A stretch of DNA of 64,000 bases, taken from the NCBI GenBank assembly GCA_005884005.1, contig VAWI01000002.1, positions 1-64,000 of the forward strand. Direction: 5' to 3'. A model generated the notes under the pieces. That model saw only the letters and a program-made list of their open reading frames with translations. It had not been told where the DNA came from and made no database searches. The position numbers and the translations under genes were made by a program. This stretch comes from Actinomycetota bacterium. GTDB taxonomy: Bacteria; Actinomycetota; Thermoleophilia; Gaiellales; Gaiellaceae. Of the stretch, positions 23,140 through 31,342 are shown one piece after another (within the stretch, counting starts at the first letter, position 1; each line of letters starts with the position of its first letter).

Positions 23140-26055
23140 TTAGCCGGTCGCCTTCGGCTTCTTGTGCGAGACCACCTTCGGCTTGATCTTCTTGGGCACG
23201 AGGGCGGCCTTCGCCGTCACCGGTGCCGTGTCCCGGGCGGTGACCGTGGTGGAGCCGGCCGTGCCCGTCGCAACCGCGACGTTGTTGAAGCTCGACCTGA
23301 CGTTCGCCCGGGTGCAGGTGTAGCTCGTCGAAGCGCCGGGGGCGAGGGTGCCGATCGTGCGGTTGCAGTTCGGCGACAGTGCGTCGGTAACCGTGACGCT
23401 GGTCAGGGCGACGTCGCCGGTGTTGGTGACCGTGATCTTGAAGGTCGCCGTGTGACCGACGGTAACCGTCTGCGACTTCGGGTCCTTGACGATCGAGATC
23501 GCAGGGTGGGTGACCGGCGGCGGCGGCGGCCCGACCGTGACCGCGGCCGAGTCGTTGGCCGTTACGTTCGGTCCCTTCTCCGGCGTGCCGGTCGCGACCG
23601 CGACGTTGGTGAAGTTGGCCGTCACGTTGGCGACCGTGCAGCTGTAGCTGAGCTCGTCGCCGGGAGCCATCGACGCCAGCTGCGGGAGCTCGGCGCTGGT
23701 GCGTGCGCACCCAGGTGCCTGCGCGTCGGTGACGATCACATTGGTCAGGGTCGAATCGCCCGTGTTCTTGACACCGATCGTGAAGGTGACCGTGCCGGCG
23801 AAGGCGACCGTCTGCGTGTGCGGCGTCTTCGAGATGGAGATCGCCGGGTTGATTACGGTCACGTGTGCCGTGTCCTGCGCGCTCACGTTTTCGCCGACGT
23901 CGGGCGTGCCGGTCGCAACCGCCACGTTGGTGAAGCTGGCGGTCACGTTGGCGAGCGTGCAGGTGTACGAGTAGTGATCGTTCGGTGCGAACGTGTTGTT
24001 CTCGCGATCCGAGGCGATCTGCTCGGCACTCCGTGCGCAACCGGGCGCCTGCTCGTCCGTGACGTTGACGTCGGTCAGGCTCGAGCTGCCGTCGTTGATC
24101 ACCTCGATCATCCAGGAGACGCTGTCGCTGTTTCGGATCACCTGCTCATCCGGCGTCTTCACCACCGAGATGTGCGGTGCGATCACGACCGGATTCTCAC
24201 CCTCGGCGCCGCACGCGCTATCGGAGCCCTTGTTGTTGCTGTCTCCGTCATAGCTGGCGACCCAGTGATAGGTGCCGGGCTCGGTAACGGTGATCGCCGG
24301 AGAGGAGTCGTAGTTGACGCCGTCGCCTCCCTTATTCACCGTAGCCGTCGCCGTGCCGACCGGCTCGCCCGAGCAGTCGTCTTCGGGATTCGTGCCGGGC
24401 GTCGGATCCGGGCCGTAGAGCGTGAACGTGATCGTGCCGGTCGCATCGCTGGTGCCGCCCGAGAGCGTGGCGGTGTCGGTGAGATCAACCGACGGGAGCT
24501 CGCCTCCACTGAGCCTGTACGGGCCACCGGCATCGGTGGTCAGCGACGTGTCGTTCCGGCCGATGACGACGGCCTCGTCCGCGCAGGTGCTGCCGGCCGG
24601 GTTGTTGTTGTCGTCGCCGGAGTACTTGGCCAGCCAGTGGTAGGTACCCGCCTGGGTGGTCACGTTGCTGCCGGTCTTGGTGGTGCCGTCGGCGCTGTGG
24701 TAGGTGCCGTTGCCCGAGACCGCAACCCCGGTGGAGCTGTAGACGGCCGTGCCCAGGTCGGAGCAGTTGTCGCCCGGCTTGAACAGGTAGAAGCTGATCG
24801 TGCCGCCGGCATCCGAGGTGGCCAAGGTGAGGCCGGCGTTGTCGGTCAGCGTGTCGCCGATCTTGCCGGAGGTCTCGCTCGGGGTCGTCCCGAGCGCGGG
24901 CGAGTTGACCGTGTGGTGATTGGCGTAGGTGCAGGTGACTTCCTCGCCTTCCTTGAGGTTGATCGCGACGCTCGCGTTGGTAACCGTTCGGCTACCGCCG
25001 TTCGGGCTTTCCACCCCACAGGTCAAGCTGTCGAACGCCCAATGGGACGGAAGCGTGCTCTCGTTCACGGTGTAGGTCGTGAAGTTCGTGATGTCGTTGA
25101 AGTCCTGGTGGCCTGTGCCGCCCACCGTCGTGATGCTGAAGTCGGCCAGCGGGAGCGGGCTCGCCGTGTAGCCGAACGTGCCATTCCCACCGGTCGTGTT
25201 TTTCACGATGTGGATGAATCCGGGGAAGGTGACCGCGTCCTCCGAGAGCGAACGGTCCTGGTTGCCGCCGGCGCCGTCGAGATCGATCAGGCGCGTGTGG
25301 TACGGCGAGCCGGGGATTGACACCGCAGAGTTGGTAAGGCCCCAGTCCGCACGGGAGGCGATGTGGCCGCCCCAGGCGAGCACCGGGTTCACGGCGCTGG
25401 CGGTGAAGGTGAGCGTGATCTGCGCTGACTTGTCGCCGGCAAAGCCTGTCCCGTCGGGATAGGAGTAGGAGCTGACACCGGTAATGGTTCCGCCGTAGAG
25501 CATGAAGTTGCCGGCAATCGGGGTAACGCCGCCGCCCGCGACCTGCGGATCTGTCGGAATCGCGAATGGATTGCCTGTCGCAAAGTTGCACCCGGTGACC
25601 CCGAGGCAAGGGTTGGCGTTGAGCACGCTTTGGTTGAAGCTCGTGAGGTAGTCGATCGCATGCTTGCCGCTCTTGGTCGTGTCCCACTGGATCGTCACGG
25701 TGTGAGTCCCGAGCGAGAGGTTGTCGAACAGCATGCGGTACGGGATCGAGTCGCCTTCGAAATAGTTGGCCTTGCTGCCGCCCAGGTTCCCGTTCACCCA
25801 GTCGGTCGAGTCGAGATTGCAGCCGTCGCTGTGAGGGGACGGGGCCTGCCCATTCGCGCATTGGTCGAGGTTTGCGGAAGGGTTGCCGCCGGCGCCCGTC
25901 GCCGCTGCCGGAAGCAAGGCGAAGAGTGCAGCCGCGACGAGCGCGGTCAGCAGCCAGACGCCGCGGGTGAAGCCGCGGTTCCTAGCTCGCGGGCCGGACC
26001 TTTCGTAGCCACGCCGAAATGTGGAGCGACCTCCTGCTGTTCGAAAACTCTTCAC
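23140..26055 (-). CDS. giant surface repeat protein A (DUF11/DUF7507-type repeats)
   Basis: The 971-residue protein has a membrane-export segment (residues about 34-56, GVWLLTALVAAALFALLPAAATG), an N-terminal domain beginning NPSANLDQCANGQ, Ig-like modules with repeated threonine/glycine patterns (ATGTITFTLYGPDP), and three or more copies of a DUF11-like repeat containing F-T-N-V-A-V-A-T-G-T-P. The basic tail KPKVVSHKKPKATG lacks an LPxTG sorting motif. It is probably an envelope or secreted adhesive/structural protein. The GTG start has GGAGG seven bases upstream and overlaps the stop of a 45-codon upstream frame. Confidence 0.8.
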   Translation of the reverse strand: MKSFRTAGGRSTFRRGYERSGPRARNRGFTRGVWLLTALVAAALFALLPAAATGAGGNPSANLDQCANGQAPSPHSDGCNLDSTDWVNGNLGGSKANYFEGDSIPYRMLFDNLSLGTHTVTIQWDTTKSGKHAIDYLTSFNQSVLNANPCLGVTGCNFATGNPFAIPTDPQVAGGGVTPIAGNFMLYGGTITGVSSYSYPDGTGFAGDKSAQITLTFTASAVNPVLAWGGHIASRADWGLTNSAVSIPGSPYHTRLIDLDGAGGNQDRSLSEDAVTFPGFIHIVKNTTGGNGTFGYTASPLPLADFSITTVGGTGHQDFNDITNFTTYTVNESTLPSHWAFDSLTCGVESPNGGSRTVTNASVAINLKEGEEVTCTYANHHTVNSPALGTTPSETSGKIGDTLTDNAGLTLATSDAGGTISFYLFKPGDNCSDLGTAVYSSTGVAVSGNGTYHSADGTTKTGSNVTTQAGTYHWLAKYSGDDNNNPAGSTCADEAVVIGRNDTSLTTDAGGPYRLSGGELPSVDLTDTATLSGGTSDATGTITFTLYGPDPTPGTNPEDDCSGEPVGTATATVNKGGDGVNYDSSPAITVTEPGTYHWVASYDGDSNNKGSDSACGAEGENPVVIAPHISVVKTPDEQVIRNSDSVSWMIEVINDGSSSLTDVNVTDEQAPGCARSAEQIASDRENNTFAPNDHYSYTCTLANVTASFTNVAVATGTPDVGENVSAQDTAHVTVINPAISISKTPHTQTVAFAGTVTFTIGVKNTGDSTLTNVIVTDAQAPGCARTSAELPQLASMAPGDELSYSCTVANVTANFTNVAVATGTPEKGPNVTANDSAAVTVGPPPPPVTHPAISIVKDPKSQTVTVGHTATFKITVTNTGDVALTSVTVTDALSPNCNRTIGTLAPGASTSYTCTRANVRSSFNNVAVATGTAGSTTVTARDTAPVTAKAALVPKKIKPKVVSHKKPKATG

Positions 26056-26189
26056 TTATTTCCTCCCCTTGCCGTAGGCAACTGATGGCTGTTTTTCGAC
26101 TTTGGGGAGATGACCCGCGTCGCGTAGACGGATCGACACGCGTAAGCGCGCGCGACCGGTGTCTCACGAACTGACGGCCCGTCAATCAC
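26052..26189 (-). CDS. small upstream frame coupled to surface protein A
   Basis: The 45-codon frame starts at GTG (26189) after a GAGGGAGAGGG ribosome-binding site and stops at a TGA that overlaps the GTG of the 971-residue protein (GTGA). Its product, beginning MIDGPSVRETPVARAYACRS, resembles the N-terminus of paralogue B (MEGRSVGGTTVARACAGRAS). It may be a coupled leader ORF or the remnant of an ancestral N-terminus separated by a stop or frame change. Expression is unproven. Confidence 0.4.
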   Translation of the reverse strand: MIDGPSVRETPVARAYACRSVYATRVISPKSKNSHQLPTARGGNK

Positions 26190-26316
26190 TTTCCCTCTCC
26201 CTCTTTGTAGATCCCCAAGAAAAGCTAAGCAGACTGTCGTTACTTTGCCCAAACCGAAGGGCTAGTCTGCGCAAACCTTTCGGCTGACGCGCCTGCAATG
26301 TCGTTTCAGCGCAAAC
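26190..26316 (-). promoter_or_regulatory. leader of surface protein A with compound hairpin
   Basis: In the minus-strand leader, GCAGACT (26271-26265) pairs with AGTCTGC (26236-26230), and inside it GCCC pairs with GGGC around a TTCGGTTT loop. The remaining internal strand AAAGTAACGAC is unpaired and purine-rich. The shape is like a small regulatory RNA domain, but I match it to no known riboswitch class. No promoter hexamers are certain. Confidence 0.35.
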
Positions 26317-26348
26317 AGACGGGGCGGCCCCGCCGGGCCGCCCCGTCT
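26317..26348 (-). terminator. strong hairpin terminator after surface protein B
   Basis: A perfect 14-bp stem (AGACGGGGCGGCCC and its complement) with a four-base loop lies 21 bases after the stop of the surface protein B gene. A short T-rich stretch (GTTTG) follows on the minus strand. Confidence 0.75.
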
Positions 26349-26369
26349 CACGCTTACGAGCTTTCTTTC

Positions 26370-28874
26370 CTAGCCGGTCGCCTTCGGCTTCCGGTGCGAG
26401 ACGACCTTCGGCTTGACGACCTTCTTCGTCACCGTCTTCGGCTTCAAGGCCGCCCTCGCGGTCACGGGTGCAGTGTCCTGGGCGGTGACCGTGGTGGAGC
26501 CGGCCGTGCCCGTCGCGACCGCGACGTTGTTGAAGCTCGACCTGACGTTCGCCCGGGTGCAGGTGTAGCTGGTCGAAGCGCCGGGGGCGAGGGTGCCGAT
26601 CGTGCGGTTGCAGTTCGGCGAGAGCGCGTCCGTGACCGTGACACTGGTCAGGGCGACGTCGCCGGTGTTGGTGACCGTGATCGTGAAGGTCGCCGTGTTG
26701 CCGACGGTGACCGTCTGGGACTTCGGATTCTTGACGATCGTGATCGCCGGGTGGGTGGCCGGCGCGACCGCGGTGACCGCGGCCGTGTCTTGCGCGCTCA
26801 CCTCCGGCCCCACCGGCGGCGTGCCGGTCGCGACCGCAATGTTCGTGAAGCTGGCGGTCACGTTGGCAAACGAGCAGGTGTAGGTCACTGTTGCGCCAGC
26901 CGCCATCGAGGCCAGGCCCGGGATGTCGGCGCTGGTGCGGGCGCAGCCGGGCGCCAAGGCGTCGGTGACGACCACGTTGGTCAAGGTCGAGTCGCCGTCG
27001 TTCGTGACCGTGATCGTGAAGTTCGCCGTCTGGCCGATGAGGATCGTCTGCGCATCGGGCGACTTCGAGACCGAGATGTGAGGCTTGATCACGAGCGGAG
27101 TCTCGTTCTCGTCACCGCACGTGGTGCTCGAAGCGGCGTTCTTGGGGTCGCTGCCGTAGCTTGCGACCCAGTAGTAGGTCCCGGCCGCGCTGACCGTAAT
27201 CGACGGCGAGGTGTAGTCCTGGTCGTCGGCTCCATCGACCCCGACCGTGACGTCGCTGCCGGCCTGGTTCACGCACCCGGAGTCGCTGAACAGCATGAAC
27301 GTAATCGTCCCGCCCGCGTCACTTGTCCCGCCGGACAGGGTTGCCGTGTCGCTGAGGGCGACCGTGCCGTCGGCCCCCAGGACAAACGGCCCGCCGGCGT
27401 CGGTCGTCAGCGAGGTCGAGCGCGGATTGACGACCGGGTTCTCGTCTGGAGCGCCGCATTCGGTGATCGTGTTGGCGTTCTTCGTAGTGTCGCCGCTGGC
27501 GTAGCTGGCGATCCAGTGATAGGTGCCGGTCGCCGAGACGACAATCGCCGGTGAGGAGACGTACTGGTCGCCGTCGGCGCCGTTGACGGTGGCCGAGGCG
27601 GTGCCGACCGAATGCGTGCAGGCGTCATTGTCGTAGAGCGTGAAGGTAATCGTTCCGGTCGCGTCGCCGCTGCCTCCCGAAAGCGTCGCCGTGTCGGACA
27701 GGGCCAAGGTGCCGTCGACGCCGATCGTGTAGGGACCGCCCGCGTTCGTGTTCAGTGCGGTCTGGGCGGTGACGGTGAAGCACTCGAGCGTCGTATCGGT
27801 GTGGTTGCTCGGCGAGTAGGGCGCAAAGGCGTCCGGCGTGTACTCGCCGCGGAAGCAGTAGTGACCGGTGGCGGTCGGCGTTAACGGGGCCGAGACAGCC
27901 TCGCCCGCGGTGATCGTCACGGGCCCTGCACCAACCTGCGTTCCCCCGGACGTGCAGTCCGGGTTCGAGGCCGCCGGTCCGCACACGAAGAACTTGATGG
28001 CCCCGGTGACTGGACCGTTCGATCCGGACAGCGTGGCCGTATCGGTGACCGACTGACCGAGCGTGATCTGGCCGAAGCCGGCCTGGGTCGTGAAGACGGC
28101 CGGGATCGGCAGGATCGCCGACGCTTTCAGCGATCGGTCCTGGTTGCCGATCTGGGTGTCGTCCAAGGTCAGCAACCGCATGTGGTACGGCGAGCCGGAA
28201 ATCGCGCCCGCACTGTTGCCGGCACCCCAGTCGATCTGAGAGGCGATGTGGCCGCCCCAGGCAAGCAGCACTGTCGAGCTGGTCGCGGTGAAGGTCACGA
28301 TCACGGAACGCTGCCCGGGCGCGTCGGTCGCGCCATAGCTGATGTTCGTGATCGTTCCGTTCCAGATACGGATGCAGCCCGGTACCTGGGAGGAACCGGC
28401 GTTGTTAAAGACGATGAAGTCGAGTGGGATCGGAAAACACGTGCCCGCGCCCGAGACCCCGGAGACATCCGTCGTCGCGTCCGCGGTCGTCTCGGTCCGG
28501 TTGTAGGAGGTCAGGTAATCGTAGGCGTGCGTGCCGCTCTGCAGCGTGTCGTACTGGATGGTCAGCGTGTGACTCGTAGCCGACGTGTCGAGGTTCGTTA
28601 GAACCGCCCGGAACGGAACCGAGTCGCCCTCGCGATAGTGCGAATTCTCGGGCCCGAGGTTCCCGTTGACCCAGGCGTCGCCCGCGCAGGGAACGGGGGC
28701 GGTGATTTGTCCATTGCGGCACTGATCGATGTTCGCCGCGGGATTGGCCGCCCGCGCCAGCATCGGCGCCGCCATGGCGATTGCAAGCAGAAAAACGGTT
28801 GCAGCGAGCACGCGGCTCGCCCGGCCGGCGCAGGCGCGCGCGACCGTTGTCCCACCAACTGACCGACCCTCCAT
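26370..28874 (-). CDS. giant surface repeat protein B, paralogue of A
   Basis: The 834-residue protein has an export helix (VLAATVFLLAIAMAAPMLARA), an N-terminal domain NPAANIDQCRNGQ like that of protein A, several Ig-like modules (GDATGTITFTLYDNDAC), two DUF11-like repeats and the same basic tail KPKVVSHRKPKATG. The last ~300 bp are about 90 percent identical to those of gene A, much closer than the rest, which suggests gene conversion or recent module duplication. The ATG at 28874 follows AAGGGGG. No sorting motif is seen; surface location is inferred. Confidence 0.8.
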   Translation of the reverse strand: MEGRSVGGTTVARACAGRASRVLAATVFLLAIAMAAPMLARAANPAANIDQCRNGQITAPVPCAGDAWVNGNLGPENSHYREGDSVPFRAVLTNLDTSATSHTLTIQYDTLQSGTHAYDYLTSYNRTETTADATTDVSGVSGAGTCFPIPLDFIVFNNAGSSQVPGCIRIWNGTITNISYGATDAPGQRSVIVTFTATSSTVLLAWGGHIASQIDWGAGNSAGAISGSPYHMRLLTLDDTQIGNQDRSLKASAILPIPAVFTTQAGFGQITLGQSVTDTATLSGSNGPVTGAIKFFVCGPAASNPDCTSGGTQVGAGPVTITAGEAVSAPLTPTATGHYCFRGEYTPDAFAPYSPSNHTDTTLECFTVTAQTALNTNAGGPYTIGVDGTLALSDTATLSGGSGDATGTITFTLYDNDACTHSVGTASATVNGADGDQYVSSPAIVVSATGTYHWIASYASGDTTKNANTITECGAPDENPVVNPRSTSLTTDAGGPFVLGADGTVALSDTATLSGGTSDAGGTITFMLFSDSGCVNQAGSDVTVGVDGADDQDYTSPSITVSAAGTYYWVASYGSDPKNAASSTTCGDENETPLVIKPHISVSKSPDAQTILIGQTANFTITVTNDGDSTLTNVVVTDALAPGCARTSADIPGLASMAAGATVTYTCSFANVTASFTNIAVATGTPPVGPEVSAQDTAAVTAVAPATHPAITIVKNPKSQTVTVGNTATFTITVTNTGDVALTSVTVTDALSPNCNRTIGTLAPGASTSYTCTRANVRSSFNNVAVATGTAGSTTVTAQDTAPVTARAALKPKTVTKKVVKPKVVSHRKPKATG

Positions 28875-28961
28875 TTTTTGCCCCCTTCTCTGATCCCCCC
28901 GGATCCAAAGCCGAAAAGAACGCGACTTCCTAAAAAACCTACAAAAAAATGGAGCGGAGTT

Positions 28962-30305
28962 CTAGAGCAACTTCCGCCCACGAGTCTCTCTGCCCAGCAA
29001 TGAGGCGACGATCCCCCCGCCGGCCATCACGAGCGCGATGAACGTGATCGACCAGGTCGTCCCGCCGGTCGCGTCCTCGAGGTGACCGAAGATGTACGGG
29101 CCGGCGATCGCGGCGCCTTTGCCGACACCTTCGACCATTCCGAACGCAGTCGAGCGGACCCGTGTCGGGAAGAGCTCAGCCGTGTAGGGGTAGACGGCTC
29201 CCCAGGCGCCGAGGTTGAAGAACCCGACGAAGAAGAGCGCGATCACGTAGACCGTCGCCGAGCCGGCGACCGCGAACGCGTATGCAGAGACTCCCCCGAG
29301 CAGCAGGAACGCGACCAGAGTCGGCTTCCGCCCGATCCGCTCGACCAGCCAGATCGCGGCGCCGTAGCCGGGGAACTGCGACAAAGCCGCGAGCGCAAGG
29401 AGCAGATAGACGTTGATCTGAAACGACTTCTCGCCCTGGAGCACGAACGGCAGCCAGAGGAAGAGTCCGTAGTAGGAGATGTTGAGCGCGATCCAAACCG
29501 CGATCATCACGGCCGACGTGCGCCGCAGCCCGGGCGCGAGCAGCTCCGTGATGGATGAGCGGGGTTCCTGAGTAGGCGCGATGGCCTCGGCTCCGACCGG
29601 CTCGCCGGTGATCTCCTCGAGCACCGCGGCGGCTTCCCGAGTTCGCCCCTTTCGCGCCAGGAAGAACGGACTCTCCGGCAGCGACAAGCGCGCGACAAAG
29701 GCCAAGAAGGCCGGGAAGGACGCGGCGAGGAAGAGCCACCGCCAGCTCCAGGCGCCGCCGACCTGAACGAGGAACACGTACGAGAGGCCGGTTGCGAGCA
29801 GCAGCCCGAGCGGCCAGAAGAGGTCGAGCATCACGAGCAGCCGGCCGCGCCGTTGCGGCGGCAGGTATTCGGTCAGAAGCGACGGGTCGACGACGAGCAT
29901 TCCGCCGAGCCCGAGTCCCGCGAGAAAGCGGAAGGTCATGACCGACCACGGGCCCCACGAAAGCGCCGTGCAGGCAGTGAAGACCGCGTACCAGAGAATC
30001 GAGAGCTGGAAGATCCTTCGGCGGCCGATCCGGTCGGCGGTGCGCCCGAGGACGAGGCTGCCGACGAGCGAGCCGGCGAGCGCCGCGCTGTTGACGAGGC
30101 CCAGCATGACCCCGTTCAGATGCCAGAGGCCCGCGAAGACCGGCGCCACGAAGCCGACGAGCAGGATCTCCATCGCCACGAAAGTCCAGGCCGCTCCCGT
30201 GACCAGGATCGCCTTGCGGTGGAACCCGGTCAGGTCTCGATCCCGCAGAACTTCCTCGACGTCGCGCGCCCCAATAGCCGGCGCCTGAGCCTCGATAACC
30301 GACAT
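28962..30305 (-). CDS. MFS transporter (sugar-porter/niacin-transporter-like)
   Basis: The 447-residue protein has twelve predicted helices and the MFS motifs GRTADRIGRRRIF (loop 2-3) and LPESPFFLARKGR (after helix 6), with a repeat of the first motif at VERIGRKPTL. GAGGAGAC precedes the ATG. The divergently placed NrtR-like regulator suggests a NiaP-type nicotinate transporter, since NrtR regulators control NAD precursor uptake in other bacteria; other aromatic-acid or sugar substrates are possible. An A/T-rich stretch, unusual for this genome, lies just beyond its 3' end. Confidence 0.8.
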   Translation of the reverse strand: MSVIEAQAPAIGARDVEEVLRDRDLTGFHRKAILVTGAAWTFVAMEILLVGFVAPVFAGLWHLNGVMLGLVNSAALAGSLVGSLVLGRTADRIGRRRIFQLSILWYAVFTACTALSWGPWSVMTFRFLAGLGLGGMLVVDPSLLTEYLPPQRRGRLLVMLDLFWPLGLLLATGLSYVFLVQVGGAWSWRWLFLAASFPAFLAFVARLSLPESPFFLARKGRTREAAAVLEEITGEPVGAEAIAPTQEPRSSITELLAPGLRRTSAVMIAVWIALNISYYGLFLWLPFVLQGEKSFQINVYLLLALAALSQFPGYGAAIWLVERIGRKPTLVAFLLLGGVSAYAFAVAGSATVYVIALFFVGFFNLGAWGAVYPYTAELFPTRVRSTAFGMVEGVGKGAAIAGPYIFGHLEDATGGTTWSITFIALVMAGGGIVASLLGRETRGRKLL

Positions 30306-30324
30306 TCGTCTCCTCTTCGCTAGA

Positions 30325-30347
30325 GTTTTCGACTGAGAGGCTAAAAC
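30325..30347. promoter_or_regulatory. candidate operator between MFS and NrtR-like genes
   Basis: An imperfect palindrome with GTTTT at one end and AAAAC at the other (half-sites AGTTTTCGACT and AGGTTTTAGCCT on opposite strands) fills the 44-bp gap between the divergent genes, next to both start codons. It is the natural place for autoregulation by the NrtR-like protein. Confidence 0.4.
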
Positions 30348-30349
30348 CT

Positions 30350-31036
30350 GTGCGTCAGTCTACCAATCCCGCCCATGTCTCCCTCGCGGTCGTACTGCAG
30401 ATCCGCAGCGGCGCGCTGCAGGCGCTGCTCTGGCAGCGGGGACGAGAACCGTTTCTCGGCGCCTGGTCGCTTCCCGGCGGCTACCTCGAGGCCGGCGAGA
30501 CTCTCGAGCAGTCGATCCAACGGCACCTCGCCGCCAAGGTCGACGTGCGGGAGGTCGCGCACCTCGAGCAGCTCGAGACGCTCAGCGATCCCAACCGCCA
30601 CCCGCGGGAATGGCAGATCGCGAACGCTTACCTGGGCCTCGTCCCCACCGGCGTCGATCCGGAGTTGCCCGAGGACACGGACTGGCATCCCGTCTCGCGG
30701 CTGCCCGAGCTCGCGTTCGACCACGGCGAGATCACGCTCGCAGGCCGCGAGCGCCTGCGCGCCAAGCTCTCGTACACGAACATCGCCTTTGCTCTCGCGC
30801 CGCCCGAGTTCACGATCTCGGAGCTGCGCGACCTCTACGCCGCCGCGCTCGGGCACGACGTCTCGGCCACCAATCTGCAGCGCGTACTCCTCCGTCGCGG
30901 CGTGATCGAGAGCACCGGCGAGCGTCGCGCCCCCGGCCGCGGCGGCGGACGGCCGGCCGCAGTGTTCCGCTTCCGTTCGGGGTGGCTCGAGGTGACGGAC
31001 GAGTTCGCCGTCCTGCGGCCGCCTTCGACCAAGTAA
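30350..31036 (+). CDS. NrtR-like Nudix-domain transcriptional regulator
   Basis: The 228-residue protein has an N-terminal Nudix fold (AWSLPGGYLEAGETLEQS) and a C-terminal winged helix (FTISELRDLYAAALGHDVSATNLQRVLLRRG), the NrtR architecture. The Nudix box reads GETLEQSIQRHLAAK, so the catalytic R-E-x-x-E-E glutamates are replaced (R-H-L-A-A-K). It should sense rather than hydrolyse its nucleotide ligand, as known for regulators of this family. Start is GTG. It is divergent from the MFS transporter gene it probably controls. Its stop lies in a palindromic repeat. Confidence 0.8.
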   Translation: MRQSTNPAHVSLAVVLQIRSGALQALLWQRGREPFLGAWSLPGGYLEAGETLEQSIQRHLAAKVDVREVAHLEQLETLSDPNRHPREWQIANAYLGLVPTGVDPELPEDTDWHPVSRLPELAFDHGEITLAGRERLRAKLSYTNIAFALAPPEFTISELRDLYAAALGHDVSATNLQRVLLRRGVIESTGERRAPGRGGGRPAAVFRFRSGWLEVTDEFAVLRPPSTK

Positions 31037-31139
31037 CAGACTGTCACTAGGTCACTCGCGCGCGCGAGGGTGATGAAGCTGCGGACTTCGCGACTTCGAA
31101 AACGCACCCGGGCCCGATATCCAAGTAACAGTCTGTTAC
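31033..31139. repeat. pair of 15-bp palindromic repeats 92 bp apart
   Basis: CCAAGTAACAG[A/T]CTGT[C/T]AC occurs at 31029-31047 and 31121-31139. The second copy holds a perfect palindrome, GTAACAG-T-CTGTTAC; the first differs by one arm base. Between them lies CTCGCGCGCGCGAG, itself a perfect palindrome. The second copy sits 14 bp upstream of a good promoter. The pair looks like two operators for a dimeric regulator, possibly with DNA looping. Confidence 0.6.
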
Positions 31140-31153
31140 AAAGCTCGGCGCGG

Positions 31154-31182
31154 TTGACGCTGTCGACCCCGTTCCGTAGGCT
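31154..31182 (+). promoter_or_regulatory. promoter for the small ORF/rsgA transcript
   Basis: TTGACG (31154-31159), a 17-bp spacer and TAGGCT (31177-31182) form one of the best promoter matches in the window. The start would be near 31189, just before a strong ribosome-binding site for the 16-residue ORF. The palindromic operator lies immediately upstream. Confidence 0.65.
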
Positions 31183-31212
31183 GCTTCGGAACCGCGACCG
31201 AGGAGGTGCCTG

Positions 31213-31263
31213 ATGAAAAAAGAGCTGTTCGTCGCCGCCGGTCGCGTGGCGTTCCTCTCGTAG
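31213..31263 (+). CDS. 16-residue small ORF MKKELFVAAGRVAFLS
   Basis: This very short frame has an ATG with GAGGAGGTG seven bases upstream, better than most genes here, and a TAG stop. It follows a strong promoter and precedes rsgA by 80 bp. It may be a leader peptide or a small protein; a truncated gene is also possible because the frame continues open for about 30 codons after the TAG. I recognise no family. Confidence 0.4.
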   Translation: MKKELFVAAGRVAFLS

Positions 31264-31342
31264 GGCGGCTTCGCGCCGGCTGACGTCCCAGGGCGGGCCG
31301 CGGCGCGGTCCGCTTCAGCTGTCTCCAGAGAGGAGCATCGAC

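Noticed and set aside
23164-25320. 718-codon open frame opposite surface protein A
   Set aside because: Arg/Val/Asp-rich composition typical of antisense shadows; no domain; the repeat protein on the other strand is well supported.
23140-28874. CRISPR-like or satellite repeats
   Set aside because: The repeats are about 270-330 bp protein modules in frame with conserved amino acids, not short identical direct repeats with unique spacers.
31261-31342. Stop-codon read-through of the 16-residue ORF into a longer protein
   Set aside because: The frame after TAG is open for about 30 codons but shows no domain, and no recoding signal is visible.
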